NCBI RefSeq assembly: GCF_018409545.1
Contig: NZ_AP024563.1
Span: 1,566,755 to 1,630,754, forward strand
Length of the DNA stretch: 64,000 nt
From: Allochromatium tepidum
GTDB taxonomy: Bacteria; Pseudomonadota; Gammaproteobacteria; Chromatiales; Chromatiaceae
Direction of reading: 5' to 3'
Shown: positions 39,961 through 49,267 of the stretch, in pieces
Numbering within the stretch: position 1 is the stretch's first letter
Layout of the letters: each line of letters begins with the position of its first letter
Notes under the pieces: model-generated
Databases searched by the model: none
The model's input: only the letters and a program-made list of their open reading frames with translations
Told to the model about the DNA's origin: nothing
Position numbers and translations under genes: made by a program

Positions 39961-41283
39961 TCACCGTTCGAAGAGCGCCATGGATTCGACATGGCTGGTA
40001 TGCGGGAACATGTCCATCACGCCCGCCGCGCGCAGTCGATAGCCGAGTTCGTTGACAAGCCGGTCGGCATCGCGTGCCAGGGTGGTCGGGTAGCAGGAGA
40101 CATAGACCAGACGCTCGACGCCGAGACGCGGCAGCCAGTCGAGCACCTCCAGGGCGCCACTGCGCGGCGGGTCGATCAGGGCTTTGGTGAAGCGTTGTCG
40201 GGTCCAGGGGGCCTCGGTGCTCAGCTCGGTCTGGAGGTCGGCGACATGGAACCGGACATTGTCGAGACCGTTGTGAGCGGCATTGGCGCGTGCGCGCTCG
40301 ACCAGTCCGGCATCGCCCTCGACGCCCACGACCTCGGCCGACCGGCGCGCCAGCGGCAGGGTGAAATTGCCCAGTCCGCAGAACAGATCCAGCACCGCGT
40401 CGTCCGGATCGGGGCCGAGCAGATCAAGCGCCTGATCGACCATGCGCCGGTTGAGTTCCAGATTGACCTGGGTGAAGTCGCTCGGCAGGAAGCCGATCTC
40501 GACGCCGTGGTTCGGCAGACTGTAGCTCAGCGCCACCTCCTGCCCCGGCAGCGGCCGGATGCTGTCGATGCCGCCGTCCTGGAGATAGATGTGGAAGCCT
40601 TCGCGTCGGCCGAGTTCGAGCAGACGCGCCTCGTCCTCGGGCGTCGGCGTCTGCATGACGCGGAACACCAGCACACAGGGACCATCGCCCATGGCCATCT
40701 CGATCTGGGGGACGTGGTCGCGGATGCTCAGGGTCTCGATGGTCGCCGCCAGCGTCTCCAGGCGCCCGCCGACCTGCGGGTGCAGCACCTCGCAGCGGCG
40801 CAGATCGGCCAGAAAGCTGTTGCGCCGTTCGCGAAAGCCGACCAGGGTGCGGCCTTTCTTGACGACATGGCGCACACCGAGCCGTGCCTTGCGTCGATAG
40901 CCCCAGGACTCAGCGGTGAGCGGGTCGAGCCGGCGTTCGGGCGTCACCTTGCCGATGCGCTCGAAGACGTCGGCCAGACTGTCGTGCTTGACGCGGATCT
41001 GGGCCTCGGGGTTCAGATGCTGGAGCGTACAGCCGCCGCAGACGCCGAAGTGGGCGCACTTCGGTTCGATGCGGTCGGGCGAGGCCGTGATGACTTCCTC
41101 GACCTCGGCCTCGTCGAAGCGGCGCTGGACGCGGGTATAGCGCAGACGCACGCGCTCGCCGGGTAGCGCGCCATCGACGAACAGGGTCTTGCCGTCGATG
41201 CGGGTCAGGCCGCGGCCTTCATGGGTCAGGGTCTGGATCTCGGCCTCGATGGGCGCGGGGAGGGTTTTGGGTTTTCTCGACAC
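39961..41283 (-). CDS. rlmD: 23S rRNA (uracil-1939-C5)-methyltransferase RlmD
   Basis: A protein of 440 residues. An N-terminal TRAM domain is followed by a [4Fe-4S] cluster motif CAHFGVCGGCTLQHL with a fourth cysteine in RRCEVLHP. The Rossmann SAM-binding motif is VLDLFCGLGNFTLPLA, with KALIDPPRSG and the catalytic cysteine in LVYVSCYPTTLARD. It methylates U1939 of 23S rRNA. It lies directly upstream of aceK on the same strand with a short gap, so they may be co-transcribed. Confidence 0.95.
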   Translation of the reverse strand: MSRKPKTLPAPIEAEIQTLTHEGRGLTRIDGKTLFVDGALPGERVRLRYTRVQRRFDEAEVEEVITASPDRIEPKCAHFGVCGGCTLQHLNPEAQIRVKHDSLADVFERIGKVTPERRLDPLTAESWGYRRKARLGVRHVVKKGRTLVGFRERRNSFLADLRRCEVLHPQVGGRLETLAATIETLSIRDHVPQIEMAMGDGPCVLVFRVMQTPTPEDEARLLELGRREGFHIYLQDGGIDSIRPLPGQEVALSYSLPNHGVEIGFLPSDFTQVNLELNRRMVDQALDLLGPDPDDAVLDLFCGLGNFTLPLARRSAEVVGVEGDAGLVERARANAAHNGLDNVRFHVADLQTELSTEAPWTRQRFTKALIDPPRSGALEVLDWLPRLGVERLVYVSCYPTTLARDADRLVNELGYRLRAAGVMDMFPHTSHVESMALFER

Positions 41284-41378
41284 GGGCAGGCCGGACGATC
41301 GTCGGTTGGCGGTTGATGCTTGGAACCCGACATCTTAGCGCCCTTTGGGTCATGACGCCCGTGTGACGAGACCGGTCG

Positions 41379-41759
41379 TCAGTCGGGCTCGATGTCCTGA
41401 TAGACCTCGGGTGTGAAGCGCGGGGTGCAGATGGCCAGAAAGATCAGATCACAGTCGCCGTCGTTCTCGATGCGTTGCGCCGCGCCGGCCGGGATGTAGA
41501 CCAGATCGCCCGGACCGACCCGTCGGGGTTCGAGTCCCTCGACCTCCGGCACTCCGACACCGACGAGGATCAGATAGCGCTCGACCACGCCGACGAGCCG
41601 ATGCAGGCGCGTGCGCTCGCCCGGCTCGACCCGGGCGCGCGCGATCGAGAGGGCGGGATCCTCGGGCCGGTTCCAGCCCTCCAGGATGAAACAGCCTTCC
41701 TCCATGAAGTATTCGTCCGACTCGGCGGGCGAATGGATCAGCGGGCGCTCCAGCGTCAT
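41379..41759 (-). CDS. Small cupin-domain protein
   Basis: A protein of 126 residues, one cupin barrel. The two cupin blocks are seen as PGERTRLHRLVGVVERYLIL and GPGDLVYIPAGAAQRIEN. Only one of the usual metal-binding histidines (LHRL) and the glutamate (VERY) are present, so metal binding may be altered. Single-domain cupins act as isomerases, dioxygenases or sugar-binding regulators; the specific role cannot be read. It lies 12 bp after the RAYT gene. Confidence 0.75.
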   Translation of the reverse strand: MTLERPLIHSPAESDEYFMEEGCFILEGWNRPEDPALSIARARVEPGERTRLHRLVGVVERYLILVGVGVPEVEGLEPRRVGPGDLVYIPAGAAQRIENDGDCDLIFLAICTPRFTPEVYQDIEPD

Positions 41760-41771
41760 GTCGATCCGACC

Positions 41772-42488
41772 TCACAGCAGGCCGGCACTGCGCCGATAGG
41801 CTTCGGAACGCCGATCACCGCCGCGCGGACGCGGCAGGGCGCGACGGTTGAGCAAACTCTCGATCTCCCGGCAGAACTCGGGACTGCCCAGCGCCCAGGC
41901 CTTGTTGGTCGAGTCGCGAATCCGCTTGAGCATGACTTCGTCGAGCGGACGGGCGGCGTCTTCGGCATAGCGCTCGCGTCTGGCCTTGGCGCTGCGCCCC
42001 AGACGCTCATATTCCTGATGCGGCCTGACGAGCCGATCCTCGACGCCCTCGGCGTTGCCGCCATAGCTCGACCAGCCGTACTCGGCGGGTGAGTCCACCA
42101 GACCGGCACGCACCGGGTTGGACTCGATATAATGCGCGACCGTCAGCAGATGATTCCTGGGATCGACCAGGGTGGCGCGATAGCGTCCCTCCCAGAGTGT
42201 GCCGCGCCGTTCGTGACGTCCGTTGAAATACTGGACATAGTAGCGCCCGACGTACTGCATCAGCTTGCCGATGCCGTTCTCCAGATAGGGCGTGAGCAGC
42301 AGATGGAAGTGGTTGGGCATCAGCACATAGGCGTGGATGTCGCACTGGAACTTCTCGGCGGCCACGCCGAGCTTGTCCCAGATGAACCAGTAGTCATCTT
42401 CTTCGAACAGGATCTGCTGACGATTGTTGCCGCGCTGGATGACGTGCTGCGGATAGCCGGGCATGACGAAACGAGGAAGGCGTGCCAT
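41772..42488 (-). CDS. REP-associated tyrosine transposase (RAYT, IS200/IS605-like Y1 family)
   Basis: A protein of 238 residues starting at MARLPRFVMPGYPQHVIQRG. The HUH-type nuclease features are visible: the histidine pair in LMPNHFHLLL and the catalytic tyrosine region LMQYVGRYYVQYFNGRH. Conserved blocks GTLWEGRYRATLV, YIESNPVRAGLV and GWSSY are typical of RAYT proteins, single-copy domesticated relatives that process REP palindromes. The intact gene is not flanked by obvious insertion-sequence ends. A REP-like palindrome occurs 1.6 kb away inside hrpB. Confidence 0.88.
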   Translation of the reverse strand: MARLPRFVMPGYPQHVIQRGNNRQQILFEEDDYWFIWDKLGVAAEKFQCDIHAYVLMPNHFHLLLTPYLENGIGKLMQYVGRYYVQYFNGRHERRGTLWEGRYRATLVDPRNHLLTVAHYIESNPVRAGLVDSPAEYGWSSYGGNAEGVEDRLVRPHQEYERLGRSAKARRERYAEDAARPLDEVMLKRIRDSTNKAWALGSPEFCREIESLLNRRALPRPRGGDRRSEAYRRSAGLL

Positions 42489-42589
42489 GAGGGTCGGGTC
42501 CGGTTGGTTGACCTGAGCTTGAGTATAGACAGCGCTCGACAACTTGCCGGACTTGTTTGCGATCCGCCCTCCAACCCTACTGAAGACTC

Positions 42590-45184
42590 ATGCCCCATCT
42601 CGACCCACTCCCCATCGATGTGATCCTGGACGACCTGCGTGCCGCGTTGCGCCGGGGGCATGGGGTGCTGCACGCGCCGACGGGGTCGGGCAAGTCGACC
42701 GGCGTGCCGCTTGCCCTGCTGGACGAACCCTGGCTGACCGGTCAGCGCATCCTGATGCTCCAGCCGCGTCGTCCGGCGGCGCGGATGACGGCGGCGCGCA
42801 TGGCCGACCGACTCGGCGAGCCGCTGGGTGAGCGGGTCGGCTATCAGATCCGCTTCGAGCGTTGTGTCGGTCCGCACACCCGGATCGAGGTCGTCACCGA
42901 GGGCATCCTGACGCGGCGCTTGCAGAGCGATCCGACGCTGGACGGGATCGGGCTGGTGATCTTCGACGAGTTCCATGAGCGCGGTCTGCCCTCGGATCTG
43001 GGACTGGCGCTGACGCTGGACAGCGTGCGCGGTCTGCGGCCCGATCTGCGGATTCTGGTCATGTCGGCGACGCTGGAGGCGGAACCCGTCGCTGACCTCC
43101 TGGGTGGCGCCCGGATTCTGCGTGCCGAGGGTCGGAGCTTTCCGGTCGAGATCCGTTATGCCGAGCGCACGCCGGACACTGATCCGGTGCGCGCCCTGGT
43201 CGCGGGGGCGCGTCAGGCGCTGGCCGAAGAGACGGGCGACATCCTGGCCTTCCTGCCCGGCGCGCGTGAGATCGAGCGGACGCGCGAGGCGCTCGGCGCT
43301 CATGTGGGGTCAGGGGTCGAGATACTGCCGCTGCATGGTGCGCTGTCGTCGGCGGAGCAGGATCGGGCACTGCGCCCGGACGGCTGCGGACGCCGGCGTC
43401 TGATCCTGGCCACGGATCTGGCCGAGACCAGTCTGACCATCGAGGGCATCCGGGTGGTGCTCGACTCGGGGCTGACCCGCAAGCCGCGCTTCGATCCAGG
43501 TTCGGGTCTGACACGGCTGGTGACTGAGTCCATCCCGCGCGCCTCGGCTGATCAGCGTGCGGGACGCGCCGGTCGACTGGCGCCCGGTGTCTGCCGGCGA
43601 CTCTGGACGCGCGCTCAGGAGGTCGGACGTCCGGATCGGCGCACGCCTGAGATCCTGGAATCCGATCTCGCGCCGCTGGCGCTGGAACTGGCCTTGTGGG
43701 GCGTCAAGGATCCGACTGAGCTGATCTGGCTCGACCCGCCGCCCGCGCCGGCCTGGAATCAGGCACTCGAACTCCTGCGCACGCTCAACGCGCTCGACCG
43801 GCGCTACTCGATCACGCCGTTGGGGCGCGCCCTGGCCGAACTGCCGGTCCATCCCCGGCTCGGGGTCATGCTGCTCGGCGCCGCGCCGGAGGAACGGCAG
43901 ACGGCGGCCGATCTCTGTGCGCTGATCTCGGAACGTGATCCCTTCCTGCCCGAACCCGGACGGGCGCGTCCGGCCGATCTCGGTCTGCGTCTGGAGGCGC
44001 TGCGCGCGGCGCGCGCGCGGCGTGGAACACCGACGGGCGTCGATCGACGGCGGCTGGAGGCCATCGAGCGGGCGGCGCGACAGTTGTTCCGTCTGGCCGA
44101 GCGTGCGGCTGAAGCCGCACCTACGAATACGCAAGACCTGTCTCGAAGCGGGCGTGGTTCGGCATCGACGCCGCTGCAATCTCGAGTAAAGCGGACTCCA
44201 GGCGCCCTGCTCGCCCTCGCCTATCCGGATCGTGTGGCCCAGCGGCGTACCGGAGGCGACGAGCGCTATCTGCTGGCCGCCGGCACGGGTGCCGAGCTGC
44301 CGCGCGACGATGCACTCGCCGTCCATGCCTATCTGGTCGTGGCGGCGATCGATGCGCGTGGACGCGATGGGCGCATCCAGTCGGCCCTGCCGATCAGTGA
44401 AAGCGAGCTGCACGCTGAAATGGCTGAGCGTCTGGAATCGAGCCGCGAGGTCTTCTGGGACGACGAGCGCGCGGCCTTGGCCTGTCGCGCGATCACCCGG
44501 CTCGGTGCCATCGTGCTGGAATCACGCCCGGTTGCGCTCGGACCCGAGGACGATGCCGGCACCTGTCTGATCGCGCACATCCGCGAGCACTTCGACGAGG
44601 CGCTCGACTGGTCGGACTCAGCGCGTCAGCTCCAGGCGCGGGTTGCATTGGTGCGCCGGCACGATCCGTCCGGCGACTGGCCCGACCTCTCGGACGCTGC
44701 CTTGCGCGAACACCTGGACGACTGGCTCAGCCCCCGGATCACCGGCAAGACCCGGCTGTCGGACGTGCGCCGGCTCGATCTGAACGCCATCCTGCTCGAT
44801 CGACTGAACTGGGAGCAGCGCCAGCGGCTCGATCAGCAGGCGCCTCGCACCTTCGTCACCCCAGCCGGCAACAGCCGCCCGATCGACTATGTCAGCGGCG
44901 AGACGCCGATCCTCGCCGCTCCGCTCCAGGAGTTCTTCGGCCTGAGCGACACCCCGCGCCTGTGCCGGGGGCGCGTGCCCGTGCTGCTGCACCTGCTCTC
45001 CCCCGCCCGGCGCCCGATGCAGGTCACTCAGGATCTGGCCGGGTTCTGGGCGCGCGGCTATGCCGAGGTGCGCAAGGAGCTGCGCGGACGCTATCCCAAG
45101 CATCACTGGCCCGAGGATCCGACCCAGGCCCAGGCGCTGGTCGGCGGACTGCGGCGGCGTGGCGCGTCCGGTCCATCACGCTGA
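42590..45184 (+). CDS. hrpB: ATP-dependent helicase HrpB (DEAH/RHA family)
   Basis: A protein of 864 residues. Walker A is APTGSGKSTGVPLALL, motif II DEFHERGLPSD, motif III MSATLEAEP, and motif VI is around QRAGRAGRL. A C-terminal HrpB-specific region (about 490-864) follows. HrpB proteins are RNA/DNA helicases of uncertain substrate. Between residues ~500 and 535 there is an extra segment (AEAAPTNTQDLSRSGRGSAS...) absent from most relatives. It is encoded by a REP-like palindrome plus flank, inserted in frame. Confidence 0.93.
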   Translation: MPHLDPLPIDVILDDLRAALRRGHGVLHAPTGSGKSTGVPLALLDEPWLTGQRILMLQPRRPAARMTAARMADRLGEPLGERVGYQIRFERCVGPHTRIEVVTEGILTRRLQSDPTLDGIGLVIFDEFHERGLPSDLGLALTLDSVRGLRPDLRILVMSATLEAEPVADLLGGARILRAEGRSFPVEIRYAERTPDTDPVRALVAGARQALAEETGDILAFLPGAREIERTREALGAHVGSGVEILPLHGALSSAEQDRALRPDGCGRRRLILATDLAETSLTIEGIRVVLDSGLTRKPRFDPGSGLTRLVTESIPRASADQRAGRAGRLAPGVCRRLWTRAQEVGRPDRRTPEILESDLAPLALELALWGVKDPTELIWLDPPPAPAWNQALELLRTLNALDRRYSITPLGRALAELPVHPRLGVMLLGAAPEERQTAADLCALISERDPFLPEPGRARPADLGLRLEALRAARARRGTPTGVDRRRLEAIERAARQLFRLAERAAEAAPTNTQDLSRSGRGSASTPLQSRVKRTPGALLALAYPDRVAQRRTGGDERYLLAAGTGAELPRDDALAVHAYLVVAAIDARGRDGRIQSALPISESELHAEMAERLESSREVFWDDERAALACRAITRLGAIVLESRPVALGPEDDAGTCLIAHIREHFDEALDWSDSARQLQARVALVRRHDPSGDWPDLSDAALREHLDDWLSPRITGKTRLSDVRRLDLNAILLDRLNWEQRQRLDQQAPRTFVTPAGNSRPIDYVSGETPILAAPLQEFFGLSDTPRLCRGRVPVLLHLLSPARRPMQVTQDLAGFWARGYAEVRKELRGRYPKHHWPEDPTQAQALVGGLRRRGASGPSR
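44103..44120. repeat. REP-like palindrome inside hrpB
   Basis: GTGCGGCTGAAGCCGCAC has 8-bp complementary arms and is followed by CTACGAATACG. It resembles the (G)GTGCGGCTTCAGCCGCAC-type repetitive extragenic palindromes common in proteobacteria, but here it is inside a gene and in frame. Confidence 0.5.
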
Positions 45185-45316
45185 ACCCATGTTCGATGGG
45201 GCGGTTTCGAACGATCATTGAGTCTCGCTATAATGAACATTTTCCGTTATCCCGGCCGACGTGGCTCGATGCACGGCGGCCGGATCCTTCCATGTCCAAC
45301 CCAACGAGTTCGTTCC
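45185..45316 (+). promoter_or_regulatory. Promoter region of the carbonic anhydrase gene
   Basis: A perfect -10 box TATAAT is at 45229-45234. The best -35 candidate with 17-bp spacing is TTCGAA at 45206-45211, only a partial match. The transcript would have a leader of about 75 bases. Confidence 0.5.
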
Positions 45317-46072
45317 ATGAACACCCCCTTGCTGTCGACCCTAGCCCTAGCCCTGGCCCTGGCACCGAGCCTCCAGGTCTTTGCCGCCGAGCATGACCAT
45401 TCCGCCCATTGGGACTATGTCGGCCAGGAGGGACCGGAACACTGGGGCGATCTCGATCCGAGCTTCGATCTGTGCAAGCGCGGCAAGAATCAGTCGCCGG
45501 TCGACCTGAAGGACTTCGTCGACTCCCGACTGCCGCCGATCGGTTTTCACTACAAGCCCGGCGGACACGACGAGGTCAACAACGGCCACACCATCCAGGT
45601 CGACTATGATGCCGGCAGCACCATCACCATCGACGGGCGCGACTACGAGCTCAAGCAGTTCCACTTCCATACTCCGAGCGAGAACCACATCGCCGGCAAG
45701 GAATTCCCGATGGAGGCGCATCTGGTCCACGCCGACAAGGACGGCCATCTGGCCGTGATCGCGGTCATGATGGAGGAAGGCGTCGAAAACCGCGCACTGG
45801 CCAACGCCTGGTCGGTGATGCCGGATCACCCCAATACCACCGTCCATCTGTCCACCGATGTTTCGGCCGAGGATCTGCTGCCCGCCGACCGCGACTACTA
45901 CCGTTTCAGCGGTTCGCTGACCACCCCGCCCTGCTCCGAGGGCGTGCTCTGGCTGGTCATGAAGCATCCGGTCACGGCCTCATCGGAACAGATCACCAAG
46001 TTCGCCCATCTGATGGGGCATCCCAACAATCGCCCGATCCAGGAGCTCAACGCGCGCCTGATCGTCGAGTGA
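45317..46072 (+). CDS. Periplasmic alpha-carbonic anhydrase
   Basis: A protein of 251 residues. The signal peptide is MNTPLLSTLALALALAPSLQ... to VFAA. The mature domain shows the alpha-class zinc ligands: two histidines in KQFHFHTPSENHI and the third in MEAHLVHAD. The substrate pocket is in YRFSGSLTTPPCSEGVLW and GKNQSPVDL is conserved. It interconverts CO2 and bicarbonate in the periplasm, useful for inorganic-carbon supply to an autotroph. The ATG at 45317 starts the signal peptide; the upstream in-frame opening is promoter DNA. Confidence 0.95.
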   Translation: MNTPLLSTLALALALAPSLQVFAAEHDHSAHWDYVGQEGPEHWGDLDPSFDLCKRGKNQSPVDLKDFVDSRLPPIGFHYKPGGHDEVNNGHTIQVDYDAGSTITIDGRDYELKQFHFHTPSENHIAGKEFPMEAHLVHADKDGHLAVIAVMMEEGVENRALANAWSVMPDHPNTTVHLSTDVSAEDLLPADRDYYRFSGSLTTPPCSEGVLWLVMKHPVTASSEQITKFAHLMGHPNNRPIQELNARLIVE

Positions 46073-46884
46073 GCCGCCAGGAGCGAGAGGTAGACCGCGA
46101 TCGCTTCCGGCTCTATCGGCTCGCCGTCCAGAATCCGGTCGCCGAGATCGATTTCGTCGACCGGATCTTCCATCAGCGGCATGGACGCCCGGCGCGAGTA
46201 TTGCGCGAAGACTTCTGCGGCACGGCGGCCGTCTGCGCCGAGTGGGTGCGCCGCCGACCGGACAATCATGCCTGGGGAGTGGATCTCGACCCCGAGGCGC
46301 TCGGCTGGGGGCGTACAGACGCTCTCCAGACGCTGAACACCGATGAGCGCGCCCGCGTCACGCTCATCGAAGGCGACGTCCTGAGCGTCGAGACACCCAC
46401 ACCCGAGATCGTCCTGGCGCTGAATTTCAGCTACTGGCTGCTGCACACCCGAACGGCGCTGCTCGCCTACTTCGAGCGCGTGCGCGAAACTCTGCCCGAG
46501 ACCGGATTCCTGGTGCTCGACGCCCACGGCGGCCCGGAGTCGCTACGGTTAGGCAATGAGGCACGGCGCATCTGCGACCCAGCCGGCGAGGATTTCGACT
46601 ATGTCTGGGAGCGTGCCGATCATGACCCCATCAGCGGACGCCAGGTCTGTCATATCCATTTCCGCTTCGACGACGGTTCGAGTCTGGAGCGCGCCTTCAG
46701 CTACGACTGGCGTCTCTGGACCCTGCCCGAGATCCGCGATCTGCTCGACGCCGCCGGCTTTTCCAGGGTGCAGTTCTATTGGCAGGGCTGGGACGCGCAC
46801 GACGAACCGGACGGTCATTTCGTCCCGGTCGAACGCGGCGAGCCGGACGAGGCCTGGATCGCCTATATCAGCGCCGAACCCTGA
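46069..46884 (+). CDS. Class I SAM-dependent methyltransferase
   Basis: A protein of 271 residues beginning with GTG that overlaps the carbonic anhydrase stop by 4 bases (GTGA). The SAM-binding motif is LREDFCGTAAVCAEWV with the acidic end of strand 2 in GVDLDPEALGW and motif IV LALNFSYWLL. The region after it (FDYVWERADHDPISGRQVCH) resembles small-molecule methyltransferases, but the substrate is unknown. Coupling to carbonic anhydrase suggests shared transcription only. Confidence 0.82.
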   Translation: MSRQEREVDRDRFRLYRLAVQNPVAEIDFVDRIFHQRHGRPARVLREDFCGTAAVCAEWVRRRPDNHAWGVDLDPEALGWGRTDALQTLNTDERARVTLIEGDVLSVETPTPEIVLALNFSYWLLHTRTALLAYFERVRETLPETGFLVLDAHGGPESLRLGNEARRICDPAGEDFDYVWERADHDPISGRQVCHIHFRFDDGSSLERAFSYDWRLWTLPEIRDLLDAAGFSRVQFYWQGWDAHDEPDGHFVPVERGEPDEAWIAYISAEP

Positions 46885-46890
46885 GCACCG

Positions 46891-48405
46891 TCAGCCCGGC
46901 TCGTAGGGGCGGCGACCGTAGAGCCGGCTGAGCCTGAGCAGCCGCTCGGCCGCCGACGGGTCGAGCTGATCCTCACGATAGCGCCACAGCCAGTTGCCCT
47001 CGGCCGTACCCGGACGGTTCATGCAGGCTTCCGCACCCAAGTTCAGCACGTCCTGCATCGGGAAGAGCGCCAGATCGGCCACCGAGCCGAGCGCGACGCG
47101 GATGAAGTCCCAGTTGACCGCCTGCCCGTCACCATTGAGATAGGTCAGCACCTGAGCGCGCAGGTGCTCGTTGCGCTCGGCCCACCAGCCGAGCAGGGTG
47201 TTGTTGTCGTGCGTGCCGGTATAGACGGCCAGACGCCGACGATGCTTGTGCGGCAGGAAGGACGAACCGCCGAACCCATCCTCCAGATCCTCGAACCCGA
47301 ATTGCAGCACCGCCATGCCCGGCAATTCCAGCGTATCGCGCAAGGACTCGACGTCCTCGGTGATGACCCCGAGATCCTCGGCGATCAGCGGCAGGTTCTC
47401 GCCCAGGGCGGCACGCAGGGCCTGGAAGAGTTCCAGCCCAGGCCCAGGCACCCAGCATCCGTTGATCGCCGTCTCCTCGCGCGCCGGGATCTCCCAATAA
47501 CCCGCGAAGCCGCGGAAATGATCGATGCGCACCAGATCGACCAGTTCCAGCACCCGGCGCAGACGCTCGACCCAGAAACGATAGCCGTCGGCGGCCAGCA
47601 CCGGCCAGCGATAGAGCGGATTGCCCCAGCGCTGGCCCGTGGCGCTGAAATAATCCGGCGGCACCCCGGCGATCACCGTCGGGTGCCCTCGCTCGTCGAG
47701 CTCGAACCATTCCGGATGGGTCCAGACCTCGCTGGAATCATGGGCGACGAAGATCGGGATGTCGCCGATCAGGTGCACCCCACGTGCACGCGCATAGTCG
47801 CGCAGCGCCGACCACTGACGATGAAAGACATACTGGACGAACCGCTGTAGCTCGATCTCAGCCTGATAGTGCTCGGACCACGCGGCCAGCGCCGCCGGAT
47901 CGCGCTGGGCGAGCGCCGGCTCCCACTCGGTCCAGGGACGCAGGTCGTGATGGGTCTTGAGCGCGTGATAGAGCGCGTAATCGTCGAGCCAGAAAGCCTT
48001 GTGCTCACAGAACCGGGCATAGTCGGCCCGATCGTCCTCGCCGGCGCGTTCGCCGAAGCCCGCCCGAGCCAGTTCCAGCAGCCGGGTCTTCCAGGGCGCG
48101 ACGGCGCCGAAGTCGACCCGATCCTCGGGGAACTCCGGTCGCCCGTCCAGATCGGACGCCTGGAGCCAGCCGAGTTCCAGCAGCCCATCCGGACTGATCA
48201 GCAACGGATTGGCCGCAAAGGCCGAGGTGCACTGATAGGGTGAATCACGATAACCGGTCGGACCCAGCGGCAGCATCTGCCAGAGTCCCTGCCCCGCCGC
48301 CGCGAGGAAGTCGACGAAACGGCGGGCGCTCGGGCCAAGGTCGCCAATGCCGTAGGGGCCGGGAAGCGAGGTCGGATGAAGCAGGAGGCCGCTGGTGCGG
48401 TGCAT
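46891..48405 (-). CDS. malQ: 4-alpha-glucanotransferase MalQ (amylomaltase)
   Basis: A protein of 504 residues of glycoside hydrolase family 77. It starts RTSGLLLHPTSLPGPYGIGD and carries the family blocks LVRIDHFRGFAGYWEIPA (nucleophile Asp), LIAEDLGVITEDV (acid/base Glu) and YTGTHDNNTLLGWW. It rearranges alpha-1,4 glucan chains and acts with phosphorylase and GlgX in glycogen turnover. Convergent with the methyltransferase gene (6-bp gap). Length is normal. Confidence 0.96.
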   Translation of the reverse strand: MHRTSGLLLHPTSLPGPYGIGDLGPSARRFVDFLAAAGQGLWQMLPLGPTGYRDSPYQCTSAFAANPLLISPDGLLELGWLQASDLDGRPEFPEDRVDFGAVAPWKTRLLELARAGFGERAGEDDRADYARFCEHKAFWLDDYALYHALKTHHDLRPWTEWEPALAQRDPAALAAWSEHYQAEIELQRFVQYVFHRQWSALRDYARARGVHLIGDIPIFVAHDSSEVWTHPEWFELDERGHPTVIAGVPPDYFSATGQRWGNPLYRWPVLAADGYRFWVERLRRVLELVDLVRIDHFRGFAGYWEIPAREETAINGCWVPGPGLELFQALRAALGENLPLIAEDLGVITEDVESLRDTLELPGMAVLQFGFEDLEDGFGGSSFLPHKHRRRLAVYTGTHDNNTLLGWWAERNEHLRAQVLTYLNGDGQAVNWDFIRVALGSVADLALFPMQDVLNLGAEACMNRPGTAEGNWLWRYREDQLDPSAAERLLRLSRLYGRRPYEPG

Positions 48406-48579
48406 GATGATGAGGGGCTCCGGTAGGACACGGTTGGCTGAATGCGAAGTCTACCAAAGCCGGTTGCAAAAACCCGCCAAATCCGACGTCGCTTGCCGCT
48501 CCGGGTCCGGACACCTAGACTTGGTCGGCCGATGAGCGCGTCTATGGATACCGAACCATCGAGACCAAGGGGGAGCGCG

Positions 48580-49221
48580 ATGATACGACTGATTGCAGCC
48601 GGACTGCTCTGGATGACGACCTTCGCCCCGAACGTTCAGGCACAGTCACCCGATCGGCCCGACGACCGGGGGTACTACGACCGGGGCGGCTATCCGGGGG
48701 AGGCGCCAGGGGCCTATCAGGGCAGCCACGGCGGGCGCGACACCTACAGCGAACAGGAGATCCTGGCCAGGGTGGAGGCGTTCTTCGGGCAGGGCGCCGA
48801 GAATCTGGCGATGGCGGTGCAGAAGGTCTTTCGCGAGCAGGGCGAACCCAATGGCTATGTCGCCGGCGAGGAGGTCGGGGCGGCACTCGGCGTCGGACTA
48901 CGCTATGGGCGCGGTGTGCTGAGCACCCGCCAGACCCAGGATCGCCCCGTCTTCTGGCAAGGCCCCTCGATCGGTCTGGATCTCGGGGTCAACGTCGCCA
49001 AGGTCTTCATCCTCATCTATCGGCTGCCGAGCGAGGAGTATCTGTTCCGGCGCTTTCCGGGCGTCGAGGGCAGCCTCTACTTCATCGGCGGCGTGGGCGT
49101 GAACTATCTGCAATCGGGCGACACCGTCATCGCCCCCATCCGTCTCGGGGCCGGCTGGCGTCAGGGGGTGAGCGCCGGCTACATGGACTTCACCGAGCGC
49201 GTTCACTACAACCCGTTCTGA
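48580..49221 (+). CDS. DUF1134 (EipA-like) envelope protein
   Basis: A protein of 213 residues with a signal peptide (MIRLIAAGLLWMTTFAPNVQ, cleavage near AQS). A short Gly/Tyr/Asp-rich segment follows, then the DUF1134 domain from about residue 60. Conserved blocks are FFGQGAENLAMAV, PNGYVAGEEVGAAL, FWQGPSIGLDLG, GSLYFIGGVGVNYL and a C-terminal YNPF. In Brucella the family member EipA is a periplasmic beta-barrel-like protein needed for envelope integrity. AAGGGGGAG precedes the ATG. It is divergent from malQ. Confidence 0.85.
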   Translation: MIRLIAAGLLWMTTFAPNVQAQSPDRPDDRGYYDRGGYPGEAPGAYQGSHGGRDTYSEQEILARVEAFFGQGAENLAMAVQKVFREQGEPNGYVAGEEVGAALGVGLRYGRGVLSTRQTQDRPVFWQGPSIGLDLGVNVAKVFILIYRLPSEEYLFRRFPGVEGSLYFIGGVGVNYLQSGDTVIAPIRLGAGWRQGVSAGYMDFTERVHYNPF

Positions 49222-49267
49222 AGCGCCATCCGTGGCACGACGGACGTTCAGGCTGCTGGCGTCATGG

